Below are positions 23,601-30,700 of a stretch of DNA of 64,000 bases, in pieces. Origin of the DNA: Vibrio nitrifigilis (lineage in GTDB: Bacteria > Pseudomonadota > Gammaproteobacteria > Enterobacterales > Vibrionaceae); assembly GCF_015686695.1 (NCBI RefSeq), contig NZ_JADPMR010000001.1:1674001-1738000 (forward strand). The letters run 5' to 3'. The first letter of the stretch is position 1. Each line of letters starts with the position of its first letter. The notes beneath the pieces were generated by a model. The model searched no databases. It saw only the letters and a program-made list of their open reading frames with translations, and had not been told where the DNA came from. Both the position numbers and the translations under genes were made by a program.

Positions 23601-25874
23601 ACCATGTACAGAACCGGAGACGTGGGTCGCTGGTTAGCGGATGGGACGATTGAATATCAAGGTCGTAATGATGACCAAGTGAAAATCCGTGGTTTCCGTG
23701 TAGAGTTGGGTGAAATCTCTTCAGCGCTGAAAGGATGCGAAGCCGTGCTTGAGGCGGTAGTGATAGCCAAAGGCAGCAGTGCGAATAAGCGTTTGATTGG
23801 ATACTTTACGTCGGAAAGCGACTTATCGATTGAAGCGTTAAAAGCGGAAATGGGCGAGCGTTTACCAGAATACATGGTGCCAGCGGCGTTAGTGCAGATT
23901 GCCGAGATGCCACTGACGCCGAATGGCAAAATGGATCGTAAAGCGTTGCCAGAGCCGGCAGAAGACGCCTTTGTGCGCCAACAGTATGTGATGCCAATCG
24001 GTGATATGGAGCTAACACTGGCATTTTTATGGCAAGAACTGCTGGGTATCACCCAAGTGGGTCGTTTTGATAGTTTCTTCGAATTAGGTGGGCACTCGCT
24101 ATTGGCGGTGAAATTAGTCAATGAGCTGCATCAACGTGGCATTATATTGGATTTAGCCACCTTGTTCGAGACGCCGGTACTGTGTGAATTAGCGGAAACA
24201 TTCACTCAGCGTCAGCAAGAGCAGCGCTCTTTGACTCTATCGTTCCGTGAAACAGGTAATCAAACACCGCTATTCATCGTTCCTGAAGCAAGTGGTGAAA
24301 CCTTATATGGGCCGCTATTAACCGCACATATTGATAGTGATATTCCGGTTTATGGCCTAGTGGCTCCTGATCGCAGTGAGCCTTCACTAAAAACCGTGCA
24401 AAAAGTGGCGGAGCATTATGTGCGAGCTATTCGTCAGCGCCAATCACATGGGCCATATCGTTTAGTCGGTTGGTCATTCGGTGGCACGATGGCTTATGAA
24501 ATTGCCGCACAATTAATTGGTCAAGATGAGCAGATTGAGTTTCTTGGCATCTTGGATCGTTGGGCGGTATTACCCAGCTTTGAGCGTGAGTACCATCAAG
24601 GCGTTCGTTTCGAGACTATCGAACAAGAAATTGCCTTTATGAGTAAAGAAATTGTCGAATATCAAGTTAACCACAGTGAAGATTGTCGTGTGTCGGCGGA
24701 AGATATTCGAACACTTCTGACGGAAAGTGAACGGTGGCAGGACCATTTTTGTCTGGCGCAAAAAATGGCTATCTTACCGCGCGATTGGAATGCAGAATAT
24801 TTCTATAACTGGCTGATTCATCGCAGAGATTTGCTTCATGCAGATTATAAGGTTCCAACAATACCAGTGTCTATTGATCTATTTGTTGCTCAGCAACGCC
24901 CAATGGAAGAGCAGGGGATACATGATCCATACCTCGCTTGGGATCAGGTGCTACCAACCGATGCTATTCGAGTCACCCCATTATCAGGAGAGCATCAATT
25001 GTTAATTTCGCAGCCTTGCGTGGCCGAAACAGGTAAGGCGATTAGCGACGCGATTGCTAAACGACGAAATCAGCATGAGGTTCAACAAACGCCAAGTTAC
25101 GATCCCGTCGTTAAACTGCAACTGGGTAAAGTGGATTGTGCACAGGTATTTTGTATTCCAGGAGCTGGCGATAACGTCTTTAGTTTTATGGATTTAGCTG
25201 GGCAGTTAGGCAATGATGTGAGTATTTTTGGCTTACAACCAAGAGGATTATGGGGCAAAGAAGCTCCCCATTCTTCAGTTGCTGCAGCGGCCCGATTCTA
25301 CTGTGAAGCCATGCATAAACACCTAAATGACCAACCGCTGCATATTGTCGGTCATTCCTTTGGTGGATGGGTCGCTCTGGAATTGGTTAATCAGTTAGAA
25401 GAGATGGGAATCCCCGTTGCTTCTTTGACCATTGCCGATTCACGAGTTCCTCAGGCTCATCAAATGGAATATACCGATGTGGCTGCAATGATGAAGTTGA
25501 TATCGTTATTTGAGATGCAAGGTGTTGAGCTCAATTTAACGGCTGAAATCTTAGAGTCACTGTCATTCGATGAACGATTACGCCGAGTTCATCAAAGCTT
25601 GGTAGCCAATCGCATCATGCCAGCGACATCTCGAATCAATCATTTACAAGGGATCTTCCGCGTATTCTCAACCAATATTCGGACTAGCTATTGGCCAGAA
25701 CGTCGTCCTAACACGACGATCGGGTTGTTGTTATCCGAAGAGGCGAGTCAGCAGCAGCAAGAAGGGTGGTTAGATTGGTCGCCAGAAATACGCGTACAAC
25801 AATCGACAGCAAACCACGTTAAGCTCCTCAAAGCGCCTTTTGTGCAACAACTGGCTAAATTGATTCAGTTATAA
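14607..25874 (+). CDS. NRPS, three modules with tandem thioesterases: C-A(Leu)-T-C-A(Ser)-T-E/C-A(Ser)-T-TE-TE
   Basis: The protein is 3755 residues with SD AAGGGG just before ATG 14607. An acidic N-terminal segment (11 Asp/Glu, no Lys/Arg in 36 residues) precedes C1 (HHIISDGWS near 170). A1 has Leu code D-A-W-F-L-G-N-V-V-K; T1 Ser1035; C2 HHIIADGWS near 1211; A2 Ser code D-V-W-H-F-S-L-V-D-K; T2 Ser2085; an E/C domain with HHLLEQGGD at 2186 and HHLCNDH at 2305; A3 with the same Ser code; T3 Ser3164. Two type-I TE domains follow, with nucleophiles in GWSFGG (Ser3290) and GHSFGG (Ser3584). Both look intact, with Asp and His partners visible. This is the terminal enzyme of the main line and should release, probably cyclise, a peptide ending Leu-D-Ser-Ser. 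Tandem TEs are typical of lipopeptide synthetases. Confidence 0.93.
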   Translation: MADTSFDLESLSPEEMMALLEQLEQEGAQQEVVEQETAITAQHLDHYPLSLAQQRLWFLAQMGEASDSAYLIEGGIRLQGQLNEDALQNALNQVLIRHSALRTSIVMRGDQPMQQIDRQLREFPLSKVNLTREQALASSFHPQFDLAQGPLVAARLIQIESNEHWLQLAMHHIISDGWSMSVFTRDLNECYCALIEDRSPLLAPLDIEYGDVAFWQREFRQEALEEEANYWREQLSGIPTCLDLYTDFPRPEVQSYAGDALAIELNETLTQALKTLSNRHGCTLYMTLLASWSALLSRMSNQTDVVVGSPIAGRSQQETENLIGMFVNSQAMRVNFAEPVNTAQLLEQVKQTTLAAQEHQELPFEKVVELVAPERSMSHSPVFQVMFALQNLPDANVSLPGMTISEIAQEVTTAKFDLSLVVSEVDGQLKGQLSYASSLFTPQTAQRYLTYWQRLLAAMVEHSAAPVQSLDMLPSEEYQELIHHLNPALPDVMKSGLVQQRIEKIALNYSDSVAVITEEKELTYGELNAQANQLAQWLRSQGVTNDRRVALCFDRSCDWVVSMLAILKAGAGYVPIDPSYPADRIEFMLTDSAPDLLLTDGCVDLEPVTTQLAERLPIVNVCEQGALWANNSTKNLPENGQATTSLAYIIYTSGSTGKPKGVMVEHHNLLNLIDWHNQAFDVKAGMCTSAVAGLGFDAAVWEIWPALSAGACLTMPTLKVSKDPEALLNWWVDQPIEVGFLSTPLAELAFARGVQPPHLKVLLVGGDKLNRRAPENATYRLVNNYGPTETTVVATSGDVPRSEGVLHIGQPLINSRVYILDDFGNLAPRGVSGELYIAGAGVARGYRNRDDLTQERFLPDPFADQVGVRMYRSGDLVRWREDGTIEYLGRNDDQIKIRGFRIELGEIATVLQRQPHIEEAIVVAQGQQTKRLVAYFTVADHHQVDVEALRQELSDELPDYMIPAAFVELAVMPLTANGKVDRRALPKPDNSAFVHNQYHAPQGEVECQLADIWAQLLDVEQVGREDNFFELGGHSLMATQLASRVRSQMQCDLSLTALFANPQLKSLAASLTNQEQSSALSAPISRYEQEQAPLSLAQQRLWFLAQMEPESQAAYTIAGGIKLIGDLNVTALRSALNAIMKRHDSLRTHIAVQDGQPVQRVDNSIVEFPLLVVDQEDNAIFKPQFDLATGPLVTAQLARINHHEHRIQIAMHHIIADGWSMGVLINELTLAYQQAVQQQPISLAPLAIQYTDFALWQQQALTGDHLESQQAYWVNQLTGAPDCLTLPSDYPRPLEQRYNGANVLVNLDRQLTADLKALSQRQGATLFMTLMASWATLMGRLANQNDVVIGTPVAGRTRTEVEPLIGMFANTQAIRVDLDNNPTMAELITQVKETVIAAQANQDIPFEQVVEAVSPTRSLAHNPIFQVMFGLQNLPKSEFVLPGLQVSTLDTEQNSAQFDLSLMLNEENGELNGFLNFSTALFTASTLERYLAYWQRLLRAMVDNETDYRVDHSLILDDQERTQVLESFNQTERDYPTDTCIHHRIEQTAARYANDIAVVDKDKQLTFAELNAQANQLAHWLVQQGVRPDSRVGVSLDRSCELVVALVAILKAGGAYVPMDPGYPEDRLEYMVQDSRPVVLLTTSELRTRLGQVPSDVQIAYFEGALPWANEAATNLDPASLGLSARSLAYLIYTSGSTGKPKGVMNEHRGVVNRLSWMAEDYGFSRDDVILQKTPFSFDVSVWEFFCPLWVGATLVMAKPDGHKDPQYLRELIERRQVSILHFVPPMLQMFLEGCESGDCPSLRLMFCSGEALPAETIRRTYQTLPHIELHNLYGPTEAAVDVTQWHCPRNLAGDRVSIGSSVANTRMYVLDAQGQPAPVGVAGELFIGGVQVARGYLNRDELTAERFVRDPFVSDSDATMYRTGDVGRWLADGTIEYQGRNDDQVKIRGFRVELGEISSALKGCDAVLEAVVIAKGSSANKRLIGYFTSESTLSIEALKAEMGERLPEYMVPAALVQIAEMPLTPNGKMDRKALPEPSDDAFVRRDYAAPQGECETLLANLWAQLLDTHQVGRFDSFFELGGHSLLAIQLIEQLRQQGFELKIKALFSHPTLADVAATLQTKQQEVVIPDNQIPATCAHITPDLLPLVTLSQSQIDTIAKQVPGGMANIQDIYPLAPLQEGMLFHHLLEQGGDPYVSRFIQSFAQRESLDQFVAALNGVIARHDILRTSMAWEGLAEPVQVVWRNAELSVSELSLNGSSDAVEQIKHHFDPAVTRIDVARAPLVEAYRAFDQQNQRWLLCLLVHHLCNDHTTLELMIDEVMALLTGDHDRLTTPVPFRQFVAYNRLQQNETAQREYFTQQLADIDEPSAPFGLLEAKVGQQTQQHIELPAELAQQIRHLSQRHHLSSAALFHLAWGVVLRHAIGRDDVVFGTVLFGRMGQVEQADRALGMFLNTLPVRVSFDSSAPCNVLEAVNNIQQTLAQLMEFEHAPLSLAQQCSGITGKTPLFSSMVNYRYQTTGEAQQRDDIDVKVIFSEERTSYPVSVNINDHVGAGFSLDIHVENSIGCARVADMFIQAIKQLVVSLDAPITALQVLSDQERTQVLEGFNQTERDYPTDTCIHHRIEQTAARYANDIAVVDKDKQLTFAELNAQANQLAHWLVQQGVRPDSRVGVSLDRSCELVVALVAILKAGGAYVPMDPGYPEDRLEYMVQDSRPVVLLTTSELRTRLGQVPSDVQIAYFEGALPWANEAATNLDPASLGLSARSLAYLIYTSGSTGKPKGVMNEHRGVVNRLSWMAEDYGFSRDDVILQKTPFSFDVSVWEFFCPLWVGATLVMAKPEGHKDPQYLRELIERRQVSILHFVPPMLQMFLEGCEAGDCPSLRLMFCSGEALPAETIRRTYQMLPHIELHNLYGPTEAAVDVTQWHCPRDLAGDRVSIGSSVANTRMYVLDAQGQPAPVGVAGELFIGGVQVARGYLNRDELTAERFVRDPFVNDSDATMYRTGDVGRWLADGTIEYQGRNDDQVKIRGFRVELGEISSALKGCEAVLEAVVIAKGSSANKRLIGYFTSESDLSIEALKAEMGERLPEYMVPAALVQIAEMPLTPNGKMDRKALPEPAEDAFVRQQYVMPIGDMELTLAFLWQELLGITQVGRFDSFFELGGHSLLAVKLVNELHQRGIILDLATLFETPVLCELAETFTQRQQEQRSLTLSFRETGNQTPLFIVPEASGETLYGPLLTAHIDSDIPVYGLVAPDRSEPSLKTVQKVAEHYVRAIRQRQSHGPYRLVGWSFGGTMAYEIAAQLIGQDEQIEFLGILDRWAVLPSFEREYHQGVRFETIEQEIAFMSKEIVEYQVNHSEDCRVSAEDIRTLLTESERWQDHFCLAQKMAILPRDWNAEYFYNWLIHRRDLLHADYKVPTIPVSIDLFVAQQRPMEEQGIHDPYLAWDQVLPTDAIRVTPLSGEHQLLISQPCVAETGKAISDAIAKRRNQHEVQQTPSYDPVVKLQLGKVDCAQVFCIPGAGDNVFSFMDLAGQLGNDVSIFGLQPRGLWGKEAPHSSVAAAARFYCEAMHKHLNDQPLHIVGHSFGGWVALELVNQLEEMGIPVASLTIADSRVPQAHQMEYTDVAAMMKLISLFEMQGVELNLTAEILESLSFDERLRRVHQSLVANRIMPATSRINHLQGIFRVFSTNIRTSYWPERRPNTTIGLLLSEEASQQQQEGWLDWSPEIRVQQSTANHVKLLKAPFVQQLAKLIQL
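19251..19780 (+). repeat. Direct repeat, copy in module-2 Ser A domain
   Basis: These 530 bases are, by eye, identical to 22488-23017 at an offset of 3237, including all synonymous sites. Similarity continues beyond both ends at a lower level across the whole A domain, and a third relative lies at about 2975-4530. Confidence 0.85.
22488..23017 (+). repeat. Direct repeat, copy in module-3 Ser A domain
   Basis: This is the partner of 19251-19780. Just downstream (about 23050-23340) the sequence switches to resemble the copy at 3610-3900, then returns to the 20100-20700 type. That mosaic is expected from gene conversion. Confidence 0.85.
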
Positions 25875-25880
25875 GTGAGT

Positions 25881-25910
25881 CATGGCTGTAGGGTCCGCTC
25901 TACAGCCATG
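25881..25910 (+). other. Strong intercistronic hairpin between NRPS and exporter
   Basis: CATGGCTGTAG (25881-25891) is the exact reverse complement of CTACAGCCATG (25900-25910). With one G-T and one G-C pair the stem reaches 13 bp around a TCCG loop of UNCG type. No T run follows. It sits 7 bases after the NRPS stop and 50 before the exporter start. It probably acts as an mRNA stabiliser or processing site that lets the two cistrons be expressed at different levels. Confidence 0.7.
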
Positions 25911-25959
25911 CACAAACAAGGTGGCATTGAGCCTGATAAAAAACAACGGAGGTGAAAAG

Positions 25960-27642
25960 ATGATTAGGACCATTATGATCCGTTGTAAATGGCCCAGTGT
26001 TTTCGCCATAACGTTAAGCAGTCTTGCGGCTCTTGCTGGGCTGGGAATGCTAAACAGCATCATTATAAATTTGATGGAACTCATGAGCAGCCATCAAGTT
26101 AATCGCGTCGGCTTTATCATCTTTGCTATCGCTGGGATTGGGGCATTACTGTTTGGATTAGGGAGTAGGTACGTCACCGCTAAGTTGAGCGCAGATGTTG
26201 TGTGTGAGTTACGCGTTCAACTGACTCAACGCTTAATGTGTACACCCTATTCCATCGTTGAGACGTTAGGTCACCAGCGAATTTTATCGGTCATTAATTC
26301 CGATGTGGCTAAATTTGCAGATGGATTGCTGCGAATTCCCGATTTTATCTACAGTGTCGTTACTGTGGCACTTTGCGCAGGGTATTTGGTTGCGTTGTCC
26401 TGGCCGTTGTCTCTTGTCGTTTTTGCTTTTTTCATTATATGCGCGCTAGGTGTGCAACTTTTTTCCCGTGCGGGTATACGTCAGTTGCACATTTTACGTG
26501 GTCATGAACAAGATCTGTTTGATGGAATGACGACCCTTGTAAAAGGAATGAAAGAATTCAGTATTAATGTTAATCGACGACGCTTTGTGTATAAAAATAG
26601 GGTTACTCGCCACTGTAAAGACATTAAAGAACATCGTGTAAAAGTATCTTTTATATTTCCAATGCTAAATCATATCTCAGATAAATTAGTATTATTCCTT
26701 GTGGGTTCTATTATATTTTGTGCGGGAAATTATTGGTTAAACACATCGTTTAACATAATTATTGGCTTTATTTTAACAATACTGTATATGGTAAAATATA
26801 TCGATAATCTGGTCGGATCAATTAACAGATTGGGTGATGTGTACTCTTATTTTAAGAATATTGAAAATCTAGGTTTAAGTCATGCAGCTAATTTTGAGAC
26901 ACATATCCAAAATAATACAAAACTAGTTGATATGAAACAGTGGAATGAAATTAAAATAAACCAATTATATTTTAAATATAATCGTATCGATTTAGATGAA
27001 TACTGTTTTTCTGTTGGACCTATTACAACACAATTTAAGCGCGGTGATGTGGTGTTTATTACTGGCGGTAATGGCTGTGGTAAAACAACTTTCGCCAAAT
27101 TGATGTTGGGGTTATATCGACCAACTAAAGGCAGTATTAGTGTAGATGGTTTACCTATCTATCATCAGGATGAATGTGAGCTATATCAACAACTTTGTTC
27201 TGCAGTGTTAGCGGATTTTCATCTGTTCAATCAGGTTCTTGGTGCTGATGATGAGCCAGCTAATGATGCGGATATTATGCCGTATTTACAACGGCTAGAA
27301 ATGGATAAAAAGGTTTCAACACATCATGGTTGCTTCTTGTCAACGTCATTATCTCAAAGTCAAAAAAAGCGTTTGGCTTTGATAATGTCGTGTTTGGAAG
27401 ACCGTTCTATATGTGTATTTGACGAATGGACGACTGAGCAAGATCCAAAGTTCAAAGAAATTTTTTATACTGAAATAATACCGCAATTAAAACGAAAAAA
27501 TAAACTGGTTATAGTTATAACTCAGGATGATGAATATTTTGAATTGGCTGATCAACTGATCCGACTTGAAAGTGGTCAGCTTGTAAAAGATATTCATCTA
27601 GAGCAAAGTGAAATTAATCTAAAGAAATATTTTGTTAAATAA
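25960..27642 (+). CDS. SyrD/PvdE-type peptide ABC exporter (fused membrane and ATPase domains)
   Basis: The protein is 560 residues. ATG 25960 is preceded by GGAGGTG; a longer in-frame start lies inside the hairpin and is rejected. The N-terminal half has about six membrane segments (for example residues 12-35, 50-75, 125-175, 240-290). The C-terminal half is a nucleotide-binding domain with Walker A GGNGCGKT (369-376) and Walker B ending FDEW. The family exports nonribosomal peptides or siderophore precursors from the cytoplasm, fitting its place after the main NRPS genes. Two odd residues: the ABC signature reads LSQSQ (Ser467 where the family has Gly), and the switch His of the usual THDD motif is Gln522 (TQDD). 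Either should weaken ATP hydrolysis. The second half is noticeably more AT-rich than the NRPS genes. Confidence 0.88.
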   Translation: MIRTIMIRCKWPSVFAITLSSLAALAGLGMLNSIIINLMELMSSHQVNRVGFIIFAIAGIGALLFGLGSRYVTAKLSADVVCELRVQLTQRLMCTPYSIVETLGHQRILSVINSDVAKFADGLLRIPDFIYSVVTVALCAGYLVALSWPLSLVVFAFFIICALGVQLFSRAGIRQLHILRGHEQDLFDGMTTLVKGMKEFSINVNRRRFVYKNRVTRHCKDIKEHRVKVSFIFPMLNHISDKLVLFLVGSIIFCAGNYWLNTSFNIIIGFILTILYMVKYIDNLVGSINRLGDVYSYFKNIENLGLSHAANFETHIQNNTKLVDMKQWNEIKINQLYFKYNRIDLDEYCFSVGPITTQFKRGDVVFITGGNGCGKTTFAKLMLGLYRPTKGSISVDGLPIYHQDECELYQQLCSAVLADFHLFNQVLGADDEPANDADIMPYLQRLEMDKKVSTHHGCFLSTSLSQSQKKRLALIMSCLEDRSICVFDEWTTEQDPKFKEIFYTEIIPQLKRKNKLVIVITQDDEYFELADQLIRLESGQLVKDIHLEQSEINLKKYFVK

Positions 27643-27780
27643 TAAATATACTGTCTAGCTGGATAATTAAATTTAAAGATTATCCAAAAAATTGGAAGTA
27701 ACGTTTCTGGCTTAAAATATTTGTCTTTTTGTGCAATACAAAAGGGCCCTTTTTAATTGTTAAAATGCGGGTTATCTAAA

Positions 27781-30700
27781 ATGGAAAATCTGAATCGTTT
27801 ATCACAATTACGTGATGAAACGCAGGCAATGCCTTTGTCCTCTGCTCAACAGGGAATGTGGTTTGCCCAACAGCTTAATTTAGAAGCGAATCCCAAGGTA
27901 TTCAAAATTACTGAATATTTAAAAATTGATGGGAAAGTGGATGTACAAATTCTACTAGATGCGTTCCAGCATACCCTGAGTGAGACAGAATCTTTTCAAC
28001 GCATTTTTTATCATACTCAATTAGGTCCACAACAGCAGACAGTGGAGCACCAGCCTTATGTGATCCCTGTTATTGATTGCAGTGAAGCGGCAGACCCAGA
28101 ACAGATGGCAGGAGAGTGGGTCGAGCAAGAAAGTCAACGTTATTGGGATTTCGACCATGACCGCCTGTTTTCGCTCGCGGTATTAAAAATTAGTGATGAA
28201 TGCTATTGGTATTTTGCTTGTGCACATCATCTTATTATTGACGGATTTGGCGCGCAGTTACTTTCAGCACGAGTGGCTGAACTATACAGTGCCATGGTTG
28301 CTGGAGAGCCGTTGCCTGAATGTGATTTCACTCCGTTAACCAAAATTCTTGATAGCGAAGAACGTTATCGCTCCGCGAAGGCTTATCAAAAAGATCGCCA
28401 ATATTGGTTAGATCAAATGCAAGGCAAACCGACGCCACTGAGTCTGTCCGATAAACGTGCCGTGTGCACTGATATCTCGCGTCGTCAATCGTATTTGCCT
28501 GAGGAGACTCACCAAGCTCTACGTGCATTAGCCGCTCGTTTACACACACCATTACCGCAATTATTAATTTCGTTGACGGCACTCTTTTTACATCGAATTA
28601 CCGGTGAACAGGATCTGTTAGTGGGTTGTCCTATGACCGGTCGTAGCAACAAAGTCGCGCGCCGTTATGCCGGAATGATGTCTAACGTTTTACCTCTTCG
28701 CTTAGCGATTGAGCCGAGTGCTACTTTGGCTACGTTAGTTGAACAAGTACAGGCGCGAGTTCTCAGTACGGTTCGTCATCAAAATTATCGTGGAGAAGAG
28801 CTTAGTCAGGAGTTAGGTCTTGTGAATTCTGACGATGCTCTGGTACTGACTCATATCAACATTTTGCCGTTTGAATATGATATGACCTTTGGCGGGTTAC
28901 CCGTGCAGGCTAATAACGTATCACTGGGCCCATTAGATGATCTATCGATTAACGTGTGTGATCGTGGAGAAGAGCAAGGCCTCGAATTATGTATTGATGC
29001 GAACGCAGCACTGTATGATGACGCAACGCTAGATGCGCACTTTAATCGTCTGTTCCGCTTTTATACCGCAGCGACACAAGTACCGCTTGAATGTGAGTTG
29101 GGTGACTATCCAATAATGACCTCTCGTGATATCCAACTGTGGGAACAGTGGAATGATAAAGTGGAATATTTTGGCCCTCATCAACCAGCGTATCGCCTTT
29201 TTGAACAACAAGTTGAATTACGTCCTGATGCGATTGCCTTATCAGCAGAAGAGGGAATGTTAACCTATGATGCGTTGAATCGTCGTTCTAACCAACTTGC
29301 TCACTATTTGCGTGAACGTGGCGTAGGTCCTGAAGTCAAAGTTGCGGTGTGTTGTGATCGTGGTTGGGATTGGTTGATCGCTTTGCTTGGCGTGTGGAAA
29401 GCAGGGGGAGCGTATGTGCCGATTGATCCTGCTTACCCAATGGAACGCATCGATTATATTGTTGAAGATTGTGCCCCTAAATTTATGATCTCTGATGGCA
29501 TTGTGTCGTTTGAAGAAAGCCAGACTCCGGTTGAAGTCTTGCATATGTCTGACGATGAAGTGTTATGGATGTTTGGCAGTGAAGAAAACCTCACACACCC
29601 TGAATATGAACCGAATCATTTGGCCTACATCATTTACACATCCGGCTCGACGGGCAAGCCGAAAGGGGTGATGGTAGAGCATTGCACGCTAACAAACTTG
29701 ATTCATTGGCATAATCAAGCCTTTGATATGGGCGCAAGTAGTGCGACCTCAAGCGTGGCGGGAATGGGATTTGACGCTACCGTTTGGGAAGTATGGCCAG
29801 CACTGTGTGTCGGCGGGCGGTTATGTGCACCCAAATTGGCGGTCACGCGCGATCCACAACAACTGCTGACTTGGTGGGCTGAACAGCCGGTTGATGTTAG
29901 CTTTCTTCCTACCCCAATCGCGGAGCTGGCTTTTGCTCAAGATATTGCACCGCAAACACTGAAATACTTACTGGTTGGTGGTGATAAGTTAACGCGCAAC
30001 GCCCCCGAGCATGTAAGTTATCAGTTGGTGAATAACTACGGACCAACAGAAACAACCATCGTCACGACGTCGGGGCTAATGAAAGGTGCAGATGTATTGC
30101 ACATTGGTGAGCCGATTGTAAACAGTCGTATTTATATTCTCGATGAGCGTCAAAAGCGTGTGCCTTGGGGCGTGACTGGTGAAATCTATATTGGTGGTGC
30201 CGGGGTAACACGAGGGTACATTAACTTGCCAGAACAAACAGAAAGCCGCTTCTTAGCTGACCCGTTTTCGGAGTTGCCTGGTGCTCGTATGTATCGCAGT
30301 GGAGATCTTGCTCGTTGGCTACCTGATGGCAATATTGAATTTCGTGGCCGTAATGATAGCCAAGTTAAAATTCGCGGTTTCCGGATTGAATTGGGTGAGA
30401 TAGCCCATGCCTTGCAAGCGTGTCCTGACGTTGAGTTGGGCGTAGTGACTGTCGATAAAGAGAGTCAAGATCAGCGGATTGTTGCGTACTACACGGTGAG
30501 TCAAGAAGCACAGCAACGTCCTAGTCCCAAGTTGTTGAATGAGCAACTGACTGAAACTCTTCCTGCTTATATGATGCCTTCTGCTTACGTGGATTTAGAG
30601 GTGATGCCTTTGACTGCAAATGGCAAGGTGGATTACCGCGCGTTACCTAAACCGTCTGAAGACGCCTTTATTCATCGTGAGTACGAGGCACCGATTGGTG

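Noticed and set aside
25883..25959. Longer N-terminus for the ABC exporter
   Set aside because: It would begin inside the stable hairpin without SD, while ATG 25960 has GGAGGTG at good spacing.
27740..27753. AAAAGGGCCCTTTT palindrome as a terminator of the exporter gene
   Set aside because: Arms meet without a loop, so a stable hairpin is unlikely; the T run is short.
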